A stretch of 10,647 nucleotides of DNA from Candidatus Aminicenantota bacterium (GCA_016926925.1 JAFGNQ010000022.1:1-10647); one strand, 5' to 3'. Positions 1 to 7,259 are shown, counted from the stretch's first letter. The notes: generated by a model from the letters alone, not told the origin. A program made the numbers and translations.

Positions 1-2658
1 CCACTCTCTTTGGACCAGAGCCAGCTTCACATTCCGGCCCGGGATCACCTTTCCTGAAGGATCGACTGTCAGTATGTTCGTCCTGAGCTCTTCTCCTTTT
101 TTCAGGAAACGCGACTCGGGTTTCATGCCCACATAAAATTCCCCCCGGTGAACGAGAGTTTGAATCCGGTTGGAGACCGACCGCCGGCTGGGTCCCTGGA
201 CCGTAACCTCCAAGGCAGCTAATGCAGAATCGGTCTCTTCTTCTGGGACGAGTTTGGTTTCCAACGGGTGGATACCGTCCTTATCCAGCTTCCCTTCGCC
301 GGAAAGGATCAACCGGCTTTCCTGTGGATCCGTTCGATCCCAGTAATCCGCTTTGTTCCCAAAAATATACTCTTTGAATCCAGGAGGTGCGTAGGAGGCG
401 GGATTCAGACGCAGGCTCCAGCTCAGGTTTTGCATCCCCATAGCCCCGCCGAAGAGATAATTGGCATGGAGCTCGGCCCGGTAATCATCACCGAAAACAT
501 AGCCCTCTTCATGGGAGCGGAGATGGACCTCGAACTCGGCCGGACGGAACGCCTCCACCCGGAATGATCCGTATGTCTTTTCGGGCTTATCAGTCTCCTC
601 GAAAGGACCGGTCGCAGCGGAAATTTGGTAGTTCCCGAGAGAGGCCTCTTCTTCAGTCTCGAAATCCAGAGAGAACGATCCGAATTCATCCAACTTGTGT
701 TTCTCATTCAGGAGAACCTTATTGAAAGGATCCCGAATCTCACACAGGACTTCTTCGGATGAGGGAATCATCCACCGCCCCTCAGCTTTCTCCCTGAAAA
801 GTCCCTTGATATGGACGGTTTCGCCTGCCCGGTAGATTCCCCTCTCGGTGAAGAGATAGCCTCTGAATGTTTCGGGCTTCGGATCCCAGTCGTAGGGAAT
901 CCCCAAGCGGTAGGGATAGACGCCCGTTCCCCATTCGGAGGAAGCGAATGCGAAATCGTTCTCTTTGCGGACAAACACCCACTGTCGCGGTTTGTCCCAT
1001 TTGGACAGGCTTCGAATTCCAAGAGGCTTCCAGCCCGGAGTCTCGACCTTCCCTTGGCCGTCGGTCCTGCCGCGCCATTGCACCTTGTTGTCATCCCCCC
1101 GGATTTCCACATCCGCACCCGCCACCGGAACCCCTTCCTTCAAGGACGTCACCCAAATGATGTTGTTGTCCGGAGAGTATTTGGCGGAGATTCCCAGGTC
1201 TGTCACCAGAAGCATGGCTTTGAGATAGCGGCTCCACTCATCTTCCGCATGCGTATCCAGTTGAAGAAAGACAACGCCGGTTTTATTTTCGAGGACATTC
1301 TCGAGACCGATGGGAAATATCTCGCGGACATTGTGTTTTCGATTGAGCGGCATCGTCTCTTCAGTCCGGAAGAAATTTTTACGGACGAGCGGGATCTTTT
1401 GCCAAAAAACTTGTTTGGTGTTCAGGACCGGGATGACATTCTCATTGGTAACCTTTCCTGCCTTGATATCGACAGCCCTGCTGTTGATGGCATAAACCGG
1501 GTATCTCAGGTCGCTGTGGGATTCCACGATACCGATGCCTGTCGTCATATCGATTCGGGCCGGATAGGCAGAGGTTTGGAATTCGAGCTTCTCCTCCTTG
1601 TCCAAGCTGTTTCCGAACCTGTCCTTCAATCCGGACCCGATGCGGAGCACATAATCACTCTCCGGTTTTAGAGAAAGAGATATCCACAATCTGTCATCGG
1701 TCTGATCCCAATCGGAATAGTATTCCGGAATCGTCACTTCCGGCTCCAGGCGGATGTTTTTCACAAAATCCTTGTAGGCAACCGGATTGGTGAAACGGAA
1801 CTCAAGTTCGGCGCCCGGATCGTGAGGCTTACCGGCTGTAAACCCGGAGAATGCGAATTTTTTGTATGTAGAAAACTCGATGATGCGCGATTCTACGGTT
1901 CCCAGATGCCCCTCTTCCGCAGGGAGTCCGGCTCTGATTTGCACAAAGTAGCGGTTTTCGGGTTTTAGCTTTTCCCGAGGCATGATCATGAGAACAGTAT
2001 CGGGTGCGGCTTCGATTTCATTCTGCTCCAGGTCTTTTTTCGATGGAGCCTCGATCTCGAATTCGAGCGCAGCTTCTCTGTTTTTTGCATCCATCGCGGT
2101 AAGGGAAATGAAACCCTTCGCTTTTTTGGGACTCATGGGAATGTTGAAAATCAGGAGGACTTCAGTGTCCGTATCGAGCCATTCTTGTTTTTCCCGAGGA
2201 AAATGTTGCAGCAATCGCGGTTGTACGGTCCGGAAAGTCCAACGGAAATCTTGCTCGAGTCTGCAGCCTTCGAAGGACTGAATGCCGGCGGGAATGACGG
2301 CTTGGATTTCTGCGGCATAAGAGAACCTCTTTTCCGGAGAGAAGGTCAAAGTTTTGGGATTCAACCACCGGTATTTTCCCTGAACCTTAGGTTCGAACTT
2401 TATCAGCTCGGGCCCCGGTTCATCCCCAAGCATCTGGAGTGGGATTATAGGCCTGTCGAAAATCACGACAATGGTCTCTGCTTCATGCGGTTCTTGTGTT
2501 TGGCCCTGCGGGCTGAAAAAGGCAACATGCAGTTCGCCGGATACGGCAGCAACCGGAGCCGCAGGTTCCACAGACTCTCTTTTCTTCGTACAGTCCACAG
2601 CGAAAATCATAATTCCCAGATAAAAGATGACTCCTAAGGATCTTAAAATTCTCCCCAT
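1..2658 (-). CDS. Bacterial alpha-2-macroglobulin family protein, N-terminal 886 residues (partial)
   Basis: I read this frame on the minus strand from ATG at 2658 to the left edge without a stop, so the C-terminal part lies outside. The N-terminus is a short basic stretch and a hydrophobic segment ending in FAVDC at about residues 20-24, followed by TKK, like a lipoprotein signal but with Asp before the Cys. Tandem beta-rich MG/Ig-like domains follow. The family hallmark ERGIYRAGETV sits at residues 605-615, with VEAFRPAEFEV further on. Known family role: periplasmic, often lipid-anchored broad protease traps; those with a thioester carry CxEQ far downstream, which cannot be seen here. Full-length homologues are usually 1500-2000 residues. 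An in-frame ATG at 2676 is an alternative start; I prefer 2658 because GAGAGGGAG precedes it and the likely promoter would leave almost no leader for 2676. It diverges from the cassette at 2803. Family assignment is firm; lipidation is uncertain. Confidence 0.88.
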   Translation of the reverse strand, partial: MGRILRSLGVIFYLGIMIFAVDCTKKRESVEPAAPVAAVSGELHVAFFSPQGQTQEPHEAETIVVIFDRPIIPLQMLGDEPGPELIKFEPKVQGKYRWLNPKTLTFSPEKRFSYAAEIQAVIPAGIQSFEGCRLEQDFRWTFRTVQPRLLQHFPREKQEWLDTDTEVLLIFNIPMSPKKAKGFISLTAMDAKNREAALEFEIEAPSKKDLEQNEIEAAPDTVLMIMPREKLKPENRYFVQIRAGLPAEEGHLGTVESRIIEFSTYKKFAFSGFTAGKPHDPGAELEFRFTNPVAYKDFVKNIRLEPEVTIPEYYSDWDQTDDRLWISLSLKPESDYVLRIGSGLKDRFGNSLDKEEKLEFQTSAYPARIDMTTGIGIVESHSDLRYPVYAINSRAVDIKAGKVTNENVIPVLNTKQVFWQKIPLVRKNFFRTEETMPLNRKHNVREIFPIGLENVLENKTGVVFLQLDTHAEDEWSRYLKAMLLVTDLGISAKYSPDNNIIWVTSLKEGVPVAGADVEIRGDDNKVQWRGRTDGQGKVETPGWKPLGIRSLSKWDKPRQWVFVRKENDFAFASSEWGTGVYPYRLGIPYDWDPKPETFRGYLFTERGIYRAGETVHIKGLFREKAEGRWMIPSSEEVLCEIRDPFNKVLLNEKHKLDEFGSFSLDFETEEEASLGNYQISAATGPFEETDKPEKTYGSFRVEAFRPAEFEVHLRSHEEGYVFGDDYRAELHANYLFGGAMGMQNLSWSLRLNPASYAPPGFKEYIFGNKADYWDRTDPQESRLILSGEGKLDKDGIHPLETKLVPEEETDSALAALEVTVQGPSRRSVSNRIQTLVHRGEFYVGMKPESRFLKKGEELRTNILTVDPSGKVIPGRNVKLALVQREW

Positions 2659-2684
2659 GACTCCCTCTCTTTCCATTCTCCCTA

Positions 2685-2713
2685 ATCCTAAAACAGTCAA
2701 TATCTCATAGCAA
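2685..2713 (-). promoter_or_regulatory. Possible promoter of the alpha-2-macroglobulin gene
   Basis: On the minus strand TTGCTA (2713-2708) and TAGGAT (2690-2685) are separated by 17 bp. Each matches the sigma70 consensus at four of six positions. Transcription would begin near 2678, giving a leader of about 20 nt before the ATG at 2658. The match is modest and sigma factor preferences of this organism are unknown. Confidence 0.3.
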
Positions 2714-2751
2714 GCGATAAAATAAAGTATGATGTCCCTCGAATTCCATTC

Positions 2752-2780
2752 TTCCTATCTCGAGCAGTTTGGTTTATAAT
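2752..2780 (+). promoter_or_regulatory. Probable promoter of the small-protein/nucleotidyltransferase cassette
   Basis: A perfect TATAAT -10 box lies at 2775-2780, with a weak -35 (TTCCTA, 2752-2757) at 17 bp spacing. Transcription would start near 2787, about 16 nt before the ATG at 2803. AAGGG at 2786-2790 region could serve as a distant ribosome binding site, so the leader is very short. It points away from the divergent alpha-2-macroglobulin gene. Confidence 0.5.
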
Positions 2781-2802
2781 TATTTCAAGGGTTTATCGTT
2801 AG

Positions 2803-3009
2803 ATGATTCGAAAAATCTGGGTGAAGAGGCCGAGATCCTATGTCGAGGCCCAGCAATTCGATGATTCCTACTATCTCTCCCAGTCAGGAACAGCGAGGTT
2901 AGAGACGGTTCAGTTTCTTCGAGAAGAGTTTATCAAACTCCACAAGGACCGAAACCATGAAAGTGGAAAAGGACTACGAAGAGTTCTTAAGATTATTAAA
3001 CAAACATAA
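2803..3009 (+). CDS. Small conserved-type protein (68 aa) paired with a nucleotidyltransferase, function unknown
   Basis: This is a basic, soluble 68-residue protein without a signal peptide or membrane segment. It has an N-terminal basic start (MIRKIWVKRPRSY), an acidic/aromatic patch FDDSYYLS at residues 19-26, and a predicted helix RLETVQFLREEF at residues 32-43, then a basic tail ending GLRRVLKIIKQT. From memory, short proteins with the pattern FDxxYYLxxxxxxRLxTVQFLREE often stand directly before minimal nucleotidyltransferase genes; I cannot confirm this by search. Its last 53 bp overlap the next gene in another frame, which suggests translational coupling. A natural guess is a partner, antitoxin-like subunit or regulator of the nucleotidyltransferase, but no function is established. 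The AAGGG upstream is about 11 nt from the ATG, longer than usual. The reading frame is probably real because pattern and gene order agree. Confidence 0.72.
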   Translation: MIRKIWVKRPRSYVEAQQFDDSYYLSQSGTARLETVQFLREEFIKLHKDRNHESGKGLRRVLKIIKQT

Positions 3010-3415
3010 CGTCAAATACTGCATCATCGGCGCTTTTGCCGTTGCCTTCTATGCCAGACCCAGGTATACCAAAGACATCGACATCCTTATCGAGCCCAGC
3101 CGTAAAAATGCGCAAAGGATTCTGAACGCCCTCGAGGAGTTCGGATTCGGAGAACTCGAAATAACCCAGGGTGACCTGACGTGCGAAGGGAGCATCCTGC
3201 AGCTTGGCTATGAGCCTATAAGAATCGACCTCCTGACCAAACTGGAAGGAATGCAATTCCGGCAAATTTGGCATAACAAAGTGATCGGAGACTACGGGTC
3301 ACAAAAAGTCTACTTCATCGGCCTTGAGGATTTGATACGAAATAAGAAGAAATCCAGCCGTCTTTCGGATAGGGTCGACATTTCCATTCTGGAAAAAGCC
3401 AGGAAAAAATCCTAA
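2957..3415 (+). CDS. Minimal nucleotidyltransferase (pol beta/AbiEii-like fold), 152 aa
   Basis: The protein is a stand-alone nucleotidyltransferase domain. The core signature is IIGAFAVAFYARPRYTKDIDILI at about residues 23-45: the usual glycine-rich turn is G25-A26, and the metal-binding pair is D40 and D42. A third carboxylate, D91, lies in the strand RIDLL, and a C-terminal FIGLEDLIRNKK...D segment is typical of the family. Such proteins transfer a nucleotide, or in toxin systems modify tRNA or proteins; substrates of this subgroup are unknown. It is cytoplasmic. The start at 2957 is supported by AAGGA 8 nt upstream. The gene overlaps the upstream small protein by 53 bp, so the two are almost surely co-expressed. 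A toxin-antitoxin or AbiE/MenT-like role is possible but is inference; a housekeeping or regulatory role cannot be excluded. A hairpin follows the stop within a few bases. Confidence 0.85.
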   Translation: MKVEKDYEEFLRLLNKHNVKYCIIGAFAVAFYARPRYTKDIDILIEPSRKNAQRILNALEEFGFGELEITQGDLTCEGSILQLGYEPIRIDLLTKLEGMQFRQIWHNKVIGDYGSQKVYFIGLEDLIRNKKKSSRLSDRVDISILEKARKKS

Positions 3416-3416
3416 A

Positions 3417-3449
3417 AATTGGAGCAGTGTCCAATTAATTGGATTTTTT
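3417..3449 (+). terminator. Probable intrinsic terminator with two competing stems
   Basis: AATTGGA (3417-3423) can pair with TCCAATT (3430-3436) over a six-base loop. The same right arm is also part of a perfect 14-bp palindrome, TCCAATTAATTGGA (3430-3443), which is followed at once by six T residues (3444-3449). The position just after the nucleotidyltransferase stop fits a terminator, but the stems are AT-rich and weak. Confidence 0.5.
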
Positions 3450-3498
3450 GATCGCTTTCTCATCCACCTATCTCGTTAACATATTGATTACAGTTGAG

Positions 3499-3526
3499 TT
3501 ACAATTTAGTGCAATACTGGTATAAA
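3499..3526 (+). promoter_or_regulatory. Possible promoter of the gntR-receptor operon, with an overlapping short palindrome
   Basis: TTACAA (3499-3504) and TATAAA (3521-3526) stand 16 bp apart in an AT-rich gap. An inverted repeat ATAC-TG-GTAT (3514-3523) covers the spacer and the first bases of the -10 box. FadR-subfamily GntR proteins commonly bind short palindromes rich in GTAT/ATAC, so this could be an autoregulatory operator, which is inference. The leader to the start codon would be about 140 nt; it contains two tiny open frames, ATG ATT TTC TAA at 3569 and a ten-codon frame at 3580 overlapping its stop. A direct repeat GCATATA occurs at 3531-3537 and 3545-3551. Confidence 0.35.
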
Positions 3527-3672
3527 TTTTGCATATAAAAAAGAGCATATAGAATACAGTGAAGGCGGATGATTTTCTAATGCCGGGGAAAAGCCGATTG
3601 AAAATAGGCTAAAAAGGGGATAGTTTCACTCCGGCCGCAAGCACTCCGCTTTTTCTTGGATTGTCCGAGGGA

Positions 3673-4458
3673 ATGATTAAGGGGACATTGGGTAAAAACA
3701 TTTCTTTTTCGCTTCCTGCCACTCTGAGCGACACCATATACAAATACCTCAAGAATTCCATCATCGAGGGCAGGCTCGAACCCAGCCAGCGGCTCCAGGA
3801 AAAGGATATCGCCGAATTCTTCCAGGCCAGCACGACTCCGGTCAGGGAAGCCTTCCAGAGATTGGCCGCGGAAAAATTCATCATCATTGCCGCAAGAAAA
3901 GAGGTCATTGTCGCCTCGGTGACACTCCAGGAAATCAGAGAACTGTTTGCCGTTGTCAGAGTGCTCGATGCTTTTGCATCCAAACTGGCCGTTCCAAACC
4001 TCAAGGGGAAAGATATCGCTGAACTCAAAAAAAGAACCAAAAAATTGGATGTCTTCTACCAACAGAAGAAAATCAATCCCTATGTCGAGGAGAACTTAAA
4101 AATTCATGACAAGATCTGGCAATCCTGCGGGAATAAATTTCTCTATCAATCGCTGGTGAATTTGGCTGAAAAATACACTTTCTACGCCAACCAGGTGTTT
4201 TTCCTTACCGACAAATCCGAGGGCCATCCGTCCTTTCTGGACGGCTCGCACCGGGACCATATGGATTTGATGGCCGCCATAGAGACCGGAAACGAAAAAG
4301 AGGTCGAGAAAATTCTTCTCTCCCACTGGGGGGATGGGTACTTGGAAGAAGGAAAGACCGATGTTCATAAACTGCTACCCAATCGAGGAGGTGATGCCAA
4401 AGAAGGAATCCATGTATCTAAGATGTCAAGGGGTTACAAAACAAAAACAACCTTTTAA
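3673..4458 (+). CDS. GntR family transcriptional regulator, FadR subfamily with FCD ligand-binding domain
   Basis: The N-terminal winged helix-turn-helix covers about residues 18-80; the recognition region RLQEKDIAEFFQASTTPVRE (40-59) is the classic GntR pattern. An all-helical FCD domain follows (about 88-225), with the metal-site pattern N141-x3-H145, then H196 (in HRDHMDLMAAIETGN) and H218 (in LLSHW). FCD domains bind a metal and a small organic acid or related effector and control DNA binding. The first ligand position, usually Asp, is Asn here. A basic tail of about 30 residues follows. The start is uncertain: ATG at 3673 has GAGGGA directly before it, which is too close to be ideal, while TTG at 3661 and TTG at 3688 are in frame. 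An in-frame stop at 3610 limits the 5' end. It lies 11 bp before the receptor gene, so it probably regulates receptor and itself. Confidence 0.88.
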   Translation: MIKGTLGKNISFSLPATLSDTIYKYLKNSIIEGRLEPSQRLQEKDIAEFFQASTTPVREAFQRLAAEKFIIIAARKEVIVASVTLQEIRELFAVVRVLDAFASKLAVPNLKGKDIAELKKRTKKLDVFYQQKKINPYVEENLKIHDKIWQSCGNKFLYQSLVNLAEKYTFYANQVFFLTDKSEGHPSFLDGSHRDHMDLMAAIETGNEKEVEKILLSHWGDGYLEEGKTDVHKLLPNRGGDAKEGIHVSKMSRGYKTKTTF

Positions 4459-4465
4459 GGAGGGG
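4457..4465 (+). promoter_or_regulatory. Strong ribosome binding site of the receptor gene
   Basis: AAGGAGGGG overlaps the stop codon of the GntR gene and precedes the receptor ATG (4470) by 4 nt. It is far stronger than the site of the regulator itself, which fits a low level of regulator and a high level of outer-membrane protein from one transcript. Confidence 0.75.
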
Positions 4466-4469
4466 ATGA

Positions 4470-7148
4470 ATGAAAAAACCTAAAAAACTCTTTTTGCTGC
4501 CGGCAATGCTGCTTGTTGTCTGTCTGCTGATGGTAGGAAATGCCATTGCCCAAACGACCCTAGTCACGCTTGAGGGTAAGGTCATCGATCAGGATGGAGC
4601 GCCCTTACCGGGAGCAGAAGTCACGGTAAGGAATGTGGAAACAGGATATGCAAAAAGCACACAAACATCTGCGGATGGAGACTATCTCTTCTCAGGAATT
4701 CAACCGGGCAAGTATGAGTGCGAGGTGAGTCTTCCCGGGTTTGCTACCCAGCTGAGAAAAGGAATGACTTTTTCAGTAGGCGCCCGGCTGTCGATCAACT
4801 TTACCATGAGTACTGCGACCCTTGAAGAGGAGGTCACGGTCACAGCCGAGTCTCCCATGGTCGAGGTGACCAAGTCCGAGGTCAGCGCTGTCGTCGACCG
4901 GAACAAGATCGACTCGCTACCGCTTCTTGACAGGGATTTCGGTGCCCTGACTCTCATCAAAGCCGGAGTCGTAGCCGAGACGGGAAGGTCCAATGCCCAG
5001 CCGTTGGGTTCGGAAGAGATTCTCACCGATGGTGTTTCCAACGAGTGGGTCGGCCGTAACACGGTCAGATCCGCGATTCCTGCAGACGCCATCCAGGAAT
5101 TTCGGGTCATGACCAACATGTACGAAGCCGAATTCGGAAATGCAAGCGGCATGATCCGCAGCGCTCTTACTCGTTCAGGAACAAACAATTTTCGCGGCCG
5201 CCTGGCCTTCTTCTACCGGGATGAAATGTTCGACGATGTCAACTACTTCGTCAAACACGACGGTTACCAGGGGGCAGAGCTTCCCAAAGAAGACTACGAG
5301 ACTGCAGCCGCCTTCCAACACTATAACTATTCAGGTTACCTGGGTGGACCGATCAAAAAAGACAAGGCCCATTTCTTCCTATTGTACGAAGGCGTCAACC
5401 ATGAAGAATACACCGTAGTTACATCTCCCCTGGTGCCGCAGGAGACATTCCCTTACCAACAGAAAAACAATCAGATTCTGGCTAAATTCAGCTATCAGTT
5501 CAACGAGCAGAACTTCCTCAACTTCCGCTACAGCCTCAACAAGCCCGATTGGGATAATGTGGTCGACGGCGGGATGTTCACGGAAACAACAGGCTATTGG
5601 CAGCATGAGTACACCCACGAGTTCCAGCTCAACTGGACCTACTACCCCTCGGATAACACCATGAACGAGGTCAGGCTCTTTTACTCCTACAACTGGTATG
5701 GCTTGCATTCTACTTACGACGACGACAGCTTTTTCATCCAGAGGCCTTCGGGCTATTTCGGATCTTACCCGAATTTCCCCCAGGAGGTTCCGGAAAGCCG
5801 GTATCAGTTCGTGGACAATTTCAGCATCTTTGCGGGAAATCACAGCTTCAAATTCGGCCTCGACGCCTCTTATTGTAAACTGGGAGGCTTTGTGCAGCAG
5901 TATGTTCCCGGCTACTATGTATTCACCACCGATGCGCCTTTTGACCCCAATGATTTTTACACCTATCCTCTCGTTCTCATCAAATCTCCCAAAATCGCGG
6001 ATATCAACAGCCCTTACTGGGAAGTTGGCTTCTTCGCCCAGGACTCCTGGAAGGTCTCGGACCGCTTAACCCTGAACCTGGGGCTTCGCTATAACTACTA
6101 CACGGTCCAGTTCATCGACATCAAGCATTTCGACCTGCGGCATTTCAACCCGCGCCTGGGCTTTTCCTATGACCCGATCGGTGACGGAAAAACAGCCATT
6201 CGAGGCGGTATCGGAACCTATTCCCAGAATCCCCAGTTGAACCTGGGTCTTCTGATCGGTATCATGGACCAGCTAGTTGTCCAGCAGGTCTTATATCCCG
6301 GTTATCCGGATCCTTCGGTTCCCAATCCCTTTGTCCCTCCCATTGACCTTGGTGAAGTCCCTCTCGATAAATATGTGGGCGAACCGAATACGATCGCTCC
6401 CTATACCGTGCAAACAACCCTCGGAGTCCAGAGAGAAGTGCTTCCCGACTTTTCCATAGGTGTGGATGCGGTTTACTCCAGAGGCTTCAAATTCAGCCGT
6501 ATCGAAGACGACAATGCCGTCATTCCCGGAACCGGCTCTCTCCGCCCAGATCCAACCAAAGGAAGCATCTATGTCTTCCGTATGAACGGTAAGACGGATT
6601 ACAAAGGGCTGTATGTCACCCTGTCCAAACGGTACTCTCACGGATGGTCCCTGGATGTGGCCTACACGTTGAGCCGCTCCTGGTCAGATGTGGAGTCCGA
6701 ACAAACCGGGGCGTATGACAACGAAGACGACAATTGGGAGAGGATGTATGGGCCGAATAATGGTGATGCAACCCACAGATTGTCTGTTATGGGCATCCTG
6801 GATCTACCCCTAGGCTTTCAGATCAGCGGCCTGGCCTACTACAGATCCGCACTTCCATGGACAGCCTTTTATTTGACGGATACCAACCTGGATTCACAAG
6901 CTTTTGACATGGTGGACGACCACCGTAATGCACGCCGCGACTTTGACTCCTTTACACTCAACCTGCGGCTCTCCAAGTACATCACCATCGACCGTTTCCG
7001 GCTCCAGCTCTTCGGCGAGGTCTACAACACCACCAACAAAACCAACTGGCTGACTCCCTTCTTCCGTTATGACACTCCGGACTTCGGTAATCCCACCCAA
7101 GCCGGCGACCCCAGACGTATTCAATTCGGGGTGCGTTTGGACTTCTGA
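4470..7148 (+). CDS. TonB-dependent receptor-like outer-membrane protein with carboxypeptidase-regulatory-like domain (Oar-like)
   Basis: This 892-residue protein has a Sec signal peptide (hydrophobic core 7-23, likely cleavage after AIA, residue 27). Next comes a CarboxypepD_reg-like beta-sandwich at about 33-115 (LEGKVIDQDGAPLPGAEVTV, then DGDYLFSGIQPGKYE). A plug domain spans about 120-250, with VTVTAESP and the stretch YEAEFGNASGMIRSALTRSG typical of Oar/cell-surface receptors. The remainder is a beta-barrel rich in aromatic alternating strands and ends in RIQFGVRLDF, a C-terminal Phe signal for BAM insertion. Members import or export bulky substrates in a TonB-driven way. The ligand cannot be read from sequence; with no SusD/RagB lipoprotein beside it, it is not a standard Sus-type glycan pair. 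At 892 residues it is slightly shorter than many Oar proteins. It shares a transcript with the GntR gene and ends before a strong terminator. Confidence 0.92.
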   Translation: MKKPKKLFLLPAMLLVVCLLMVGNAIAQTTLVTLEGKVIDQDGAPLPGAEVTVRNVETGYAKSTQTSADGDYLFSGIQPGKYECEVSLPGFATQLRKGMTFSVGARLSINFTMSTATLEEEVTVTAESPMVEVTKSEVSAVVDRNKIDSLPLLDRDFGALTLIKAGVVAETGRSNAQPLGSEEILTDGVSNEWVGRNTVRSAIPADAIQEFRVMTNMYEAEFGNASGMIRSALTRSGTNNFRGRLAFFYRDEMFDDVNYFVKHDGYQGAELPKEDYETAAAFQHYNYSGYLGGPIKKDKAHFFLLYEGVNHEEYTVVTSPLVPQETFPYQQKNNQILAKFSYQFNEQNFLNFRYSLNKPDWDNVVDGGMFTETTGYWQHEYTHEFQLNWTYYPSDNTMNEVRLFYSYNWYGLHSTYDDDSFFIQRPSGYFGSYPNFPQEVPESRYQFVDNFSIFAGNHSFKFGLDASYCKLGGFVQQYVPGYYVFTTDAPFDPNDFYTYPLVLIKSPKIADINSPYWEVGFFAQDSWKVSDRLTLNLGLRYNYYTVQFIDIKHFDLRHFNPRLGFSYDPIGDGKTAIRGGIGTYSQNPQLNLGLLIGIMDQLVVQQVLYPGYPDPSVPNPFVPPIDLGEVPLDKYVGEPNTIAPYTVQTTLGVQREVLPDFSIGVDAVYSRGFKFSRIEDDNAVIPGTGSLRPDPTKGSIYVFRMNGKTDYKGLYVTLSKRYSHGWSLDVAYTLSRSWSDVESEQTGAYDNEDDNWERMYGPNNGDATHRLSVMGILDLPLGFQISGLAYYRSALPWTAFYLTDTNLDSQAFDMVDDHRNARRDFDSFTLNLRLSKYITIDRFRLQLFGEVYNTTNKTNWLTPFFRYDTPDFGNPTQAGDPRRIQFGVRLDF

Positions 7149-7173
7149 CGCAAGGAACTTGGCGCAGAACCTC

Positions 7174-7210
7174 AAAGGGGATTCCCTTGGAAGGGGAATC
7201 CCCTTTTTTT
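7174..7210 (+). terminator. Intrinsic terminator of the gntR-receptor operon
   Basis: AAAGGGGATTCCC (7174-7186) is followed by a 7-nt loop and the exact complement GGGAATCCCCTTT (7194-7206), merging into a run of seven T residues (7204-7210). It is 25 bp after the receptor stop codon. The opposite strand lacks an equal T-run, so termination should act mainly on the plus strand. Confidence 0.93.
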
Positions 7211-7231
7211 ATTTTATTCCTGTAGAGTCGG

Positions 7232-7259
7232 TTGACACGGCTGCAATCGTCGTGATAAA
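7232..7259 (+). promoter_or_regulatory. Probable promoter of the MFS transporter gene
   Basis: A perfect TTGACA (7232-7237) is followed after 16 bp by GATAAA (7254-7259). The expected start of transcription, about 7266, lies only some 8 nt before the ATG at 7274. The gene is separated from the upstream operon by a strong terminator, so it needs a promoter here. Confidence 0.5.

Noticed and set aside
811..1671. Long plus-strand open frame of 286 codons
   Set aside because: It lies fully antisense to the alpha-2-macroglobulin frame, which has clear family motifs; it has no recognisable pattern or ribosome binding site.
2185..2637. Plus-strand frame of 150 codons
   Set aside because: Antisense to the start of the alpha-2-macroglobulin gene, low-complexity shadow translation, no family pattern.
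3531..3551. Direct repeat GCATATA as start of a CRISPR or iteron array
   Set aside because: Only two 7-bp copies in an AT-rich stretch; no further copies or spacers.
3577..4062. Two minus-strand frames opposite the GntR gene
   Set aside because: They are antisense to the winged helix-turn-helix and FCD domain, which are unmistakable on the plus strand.
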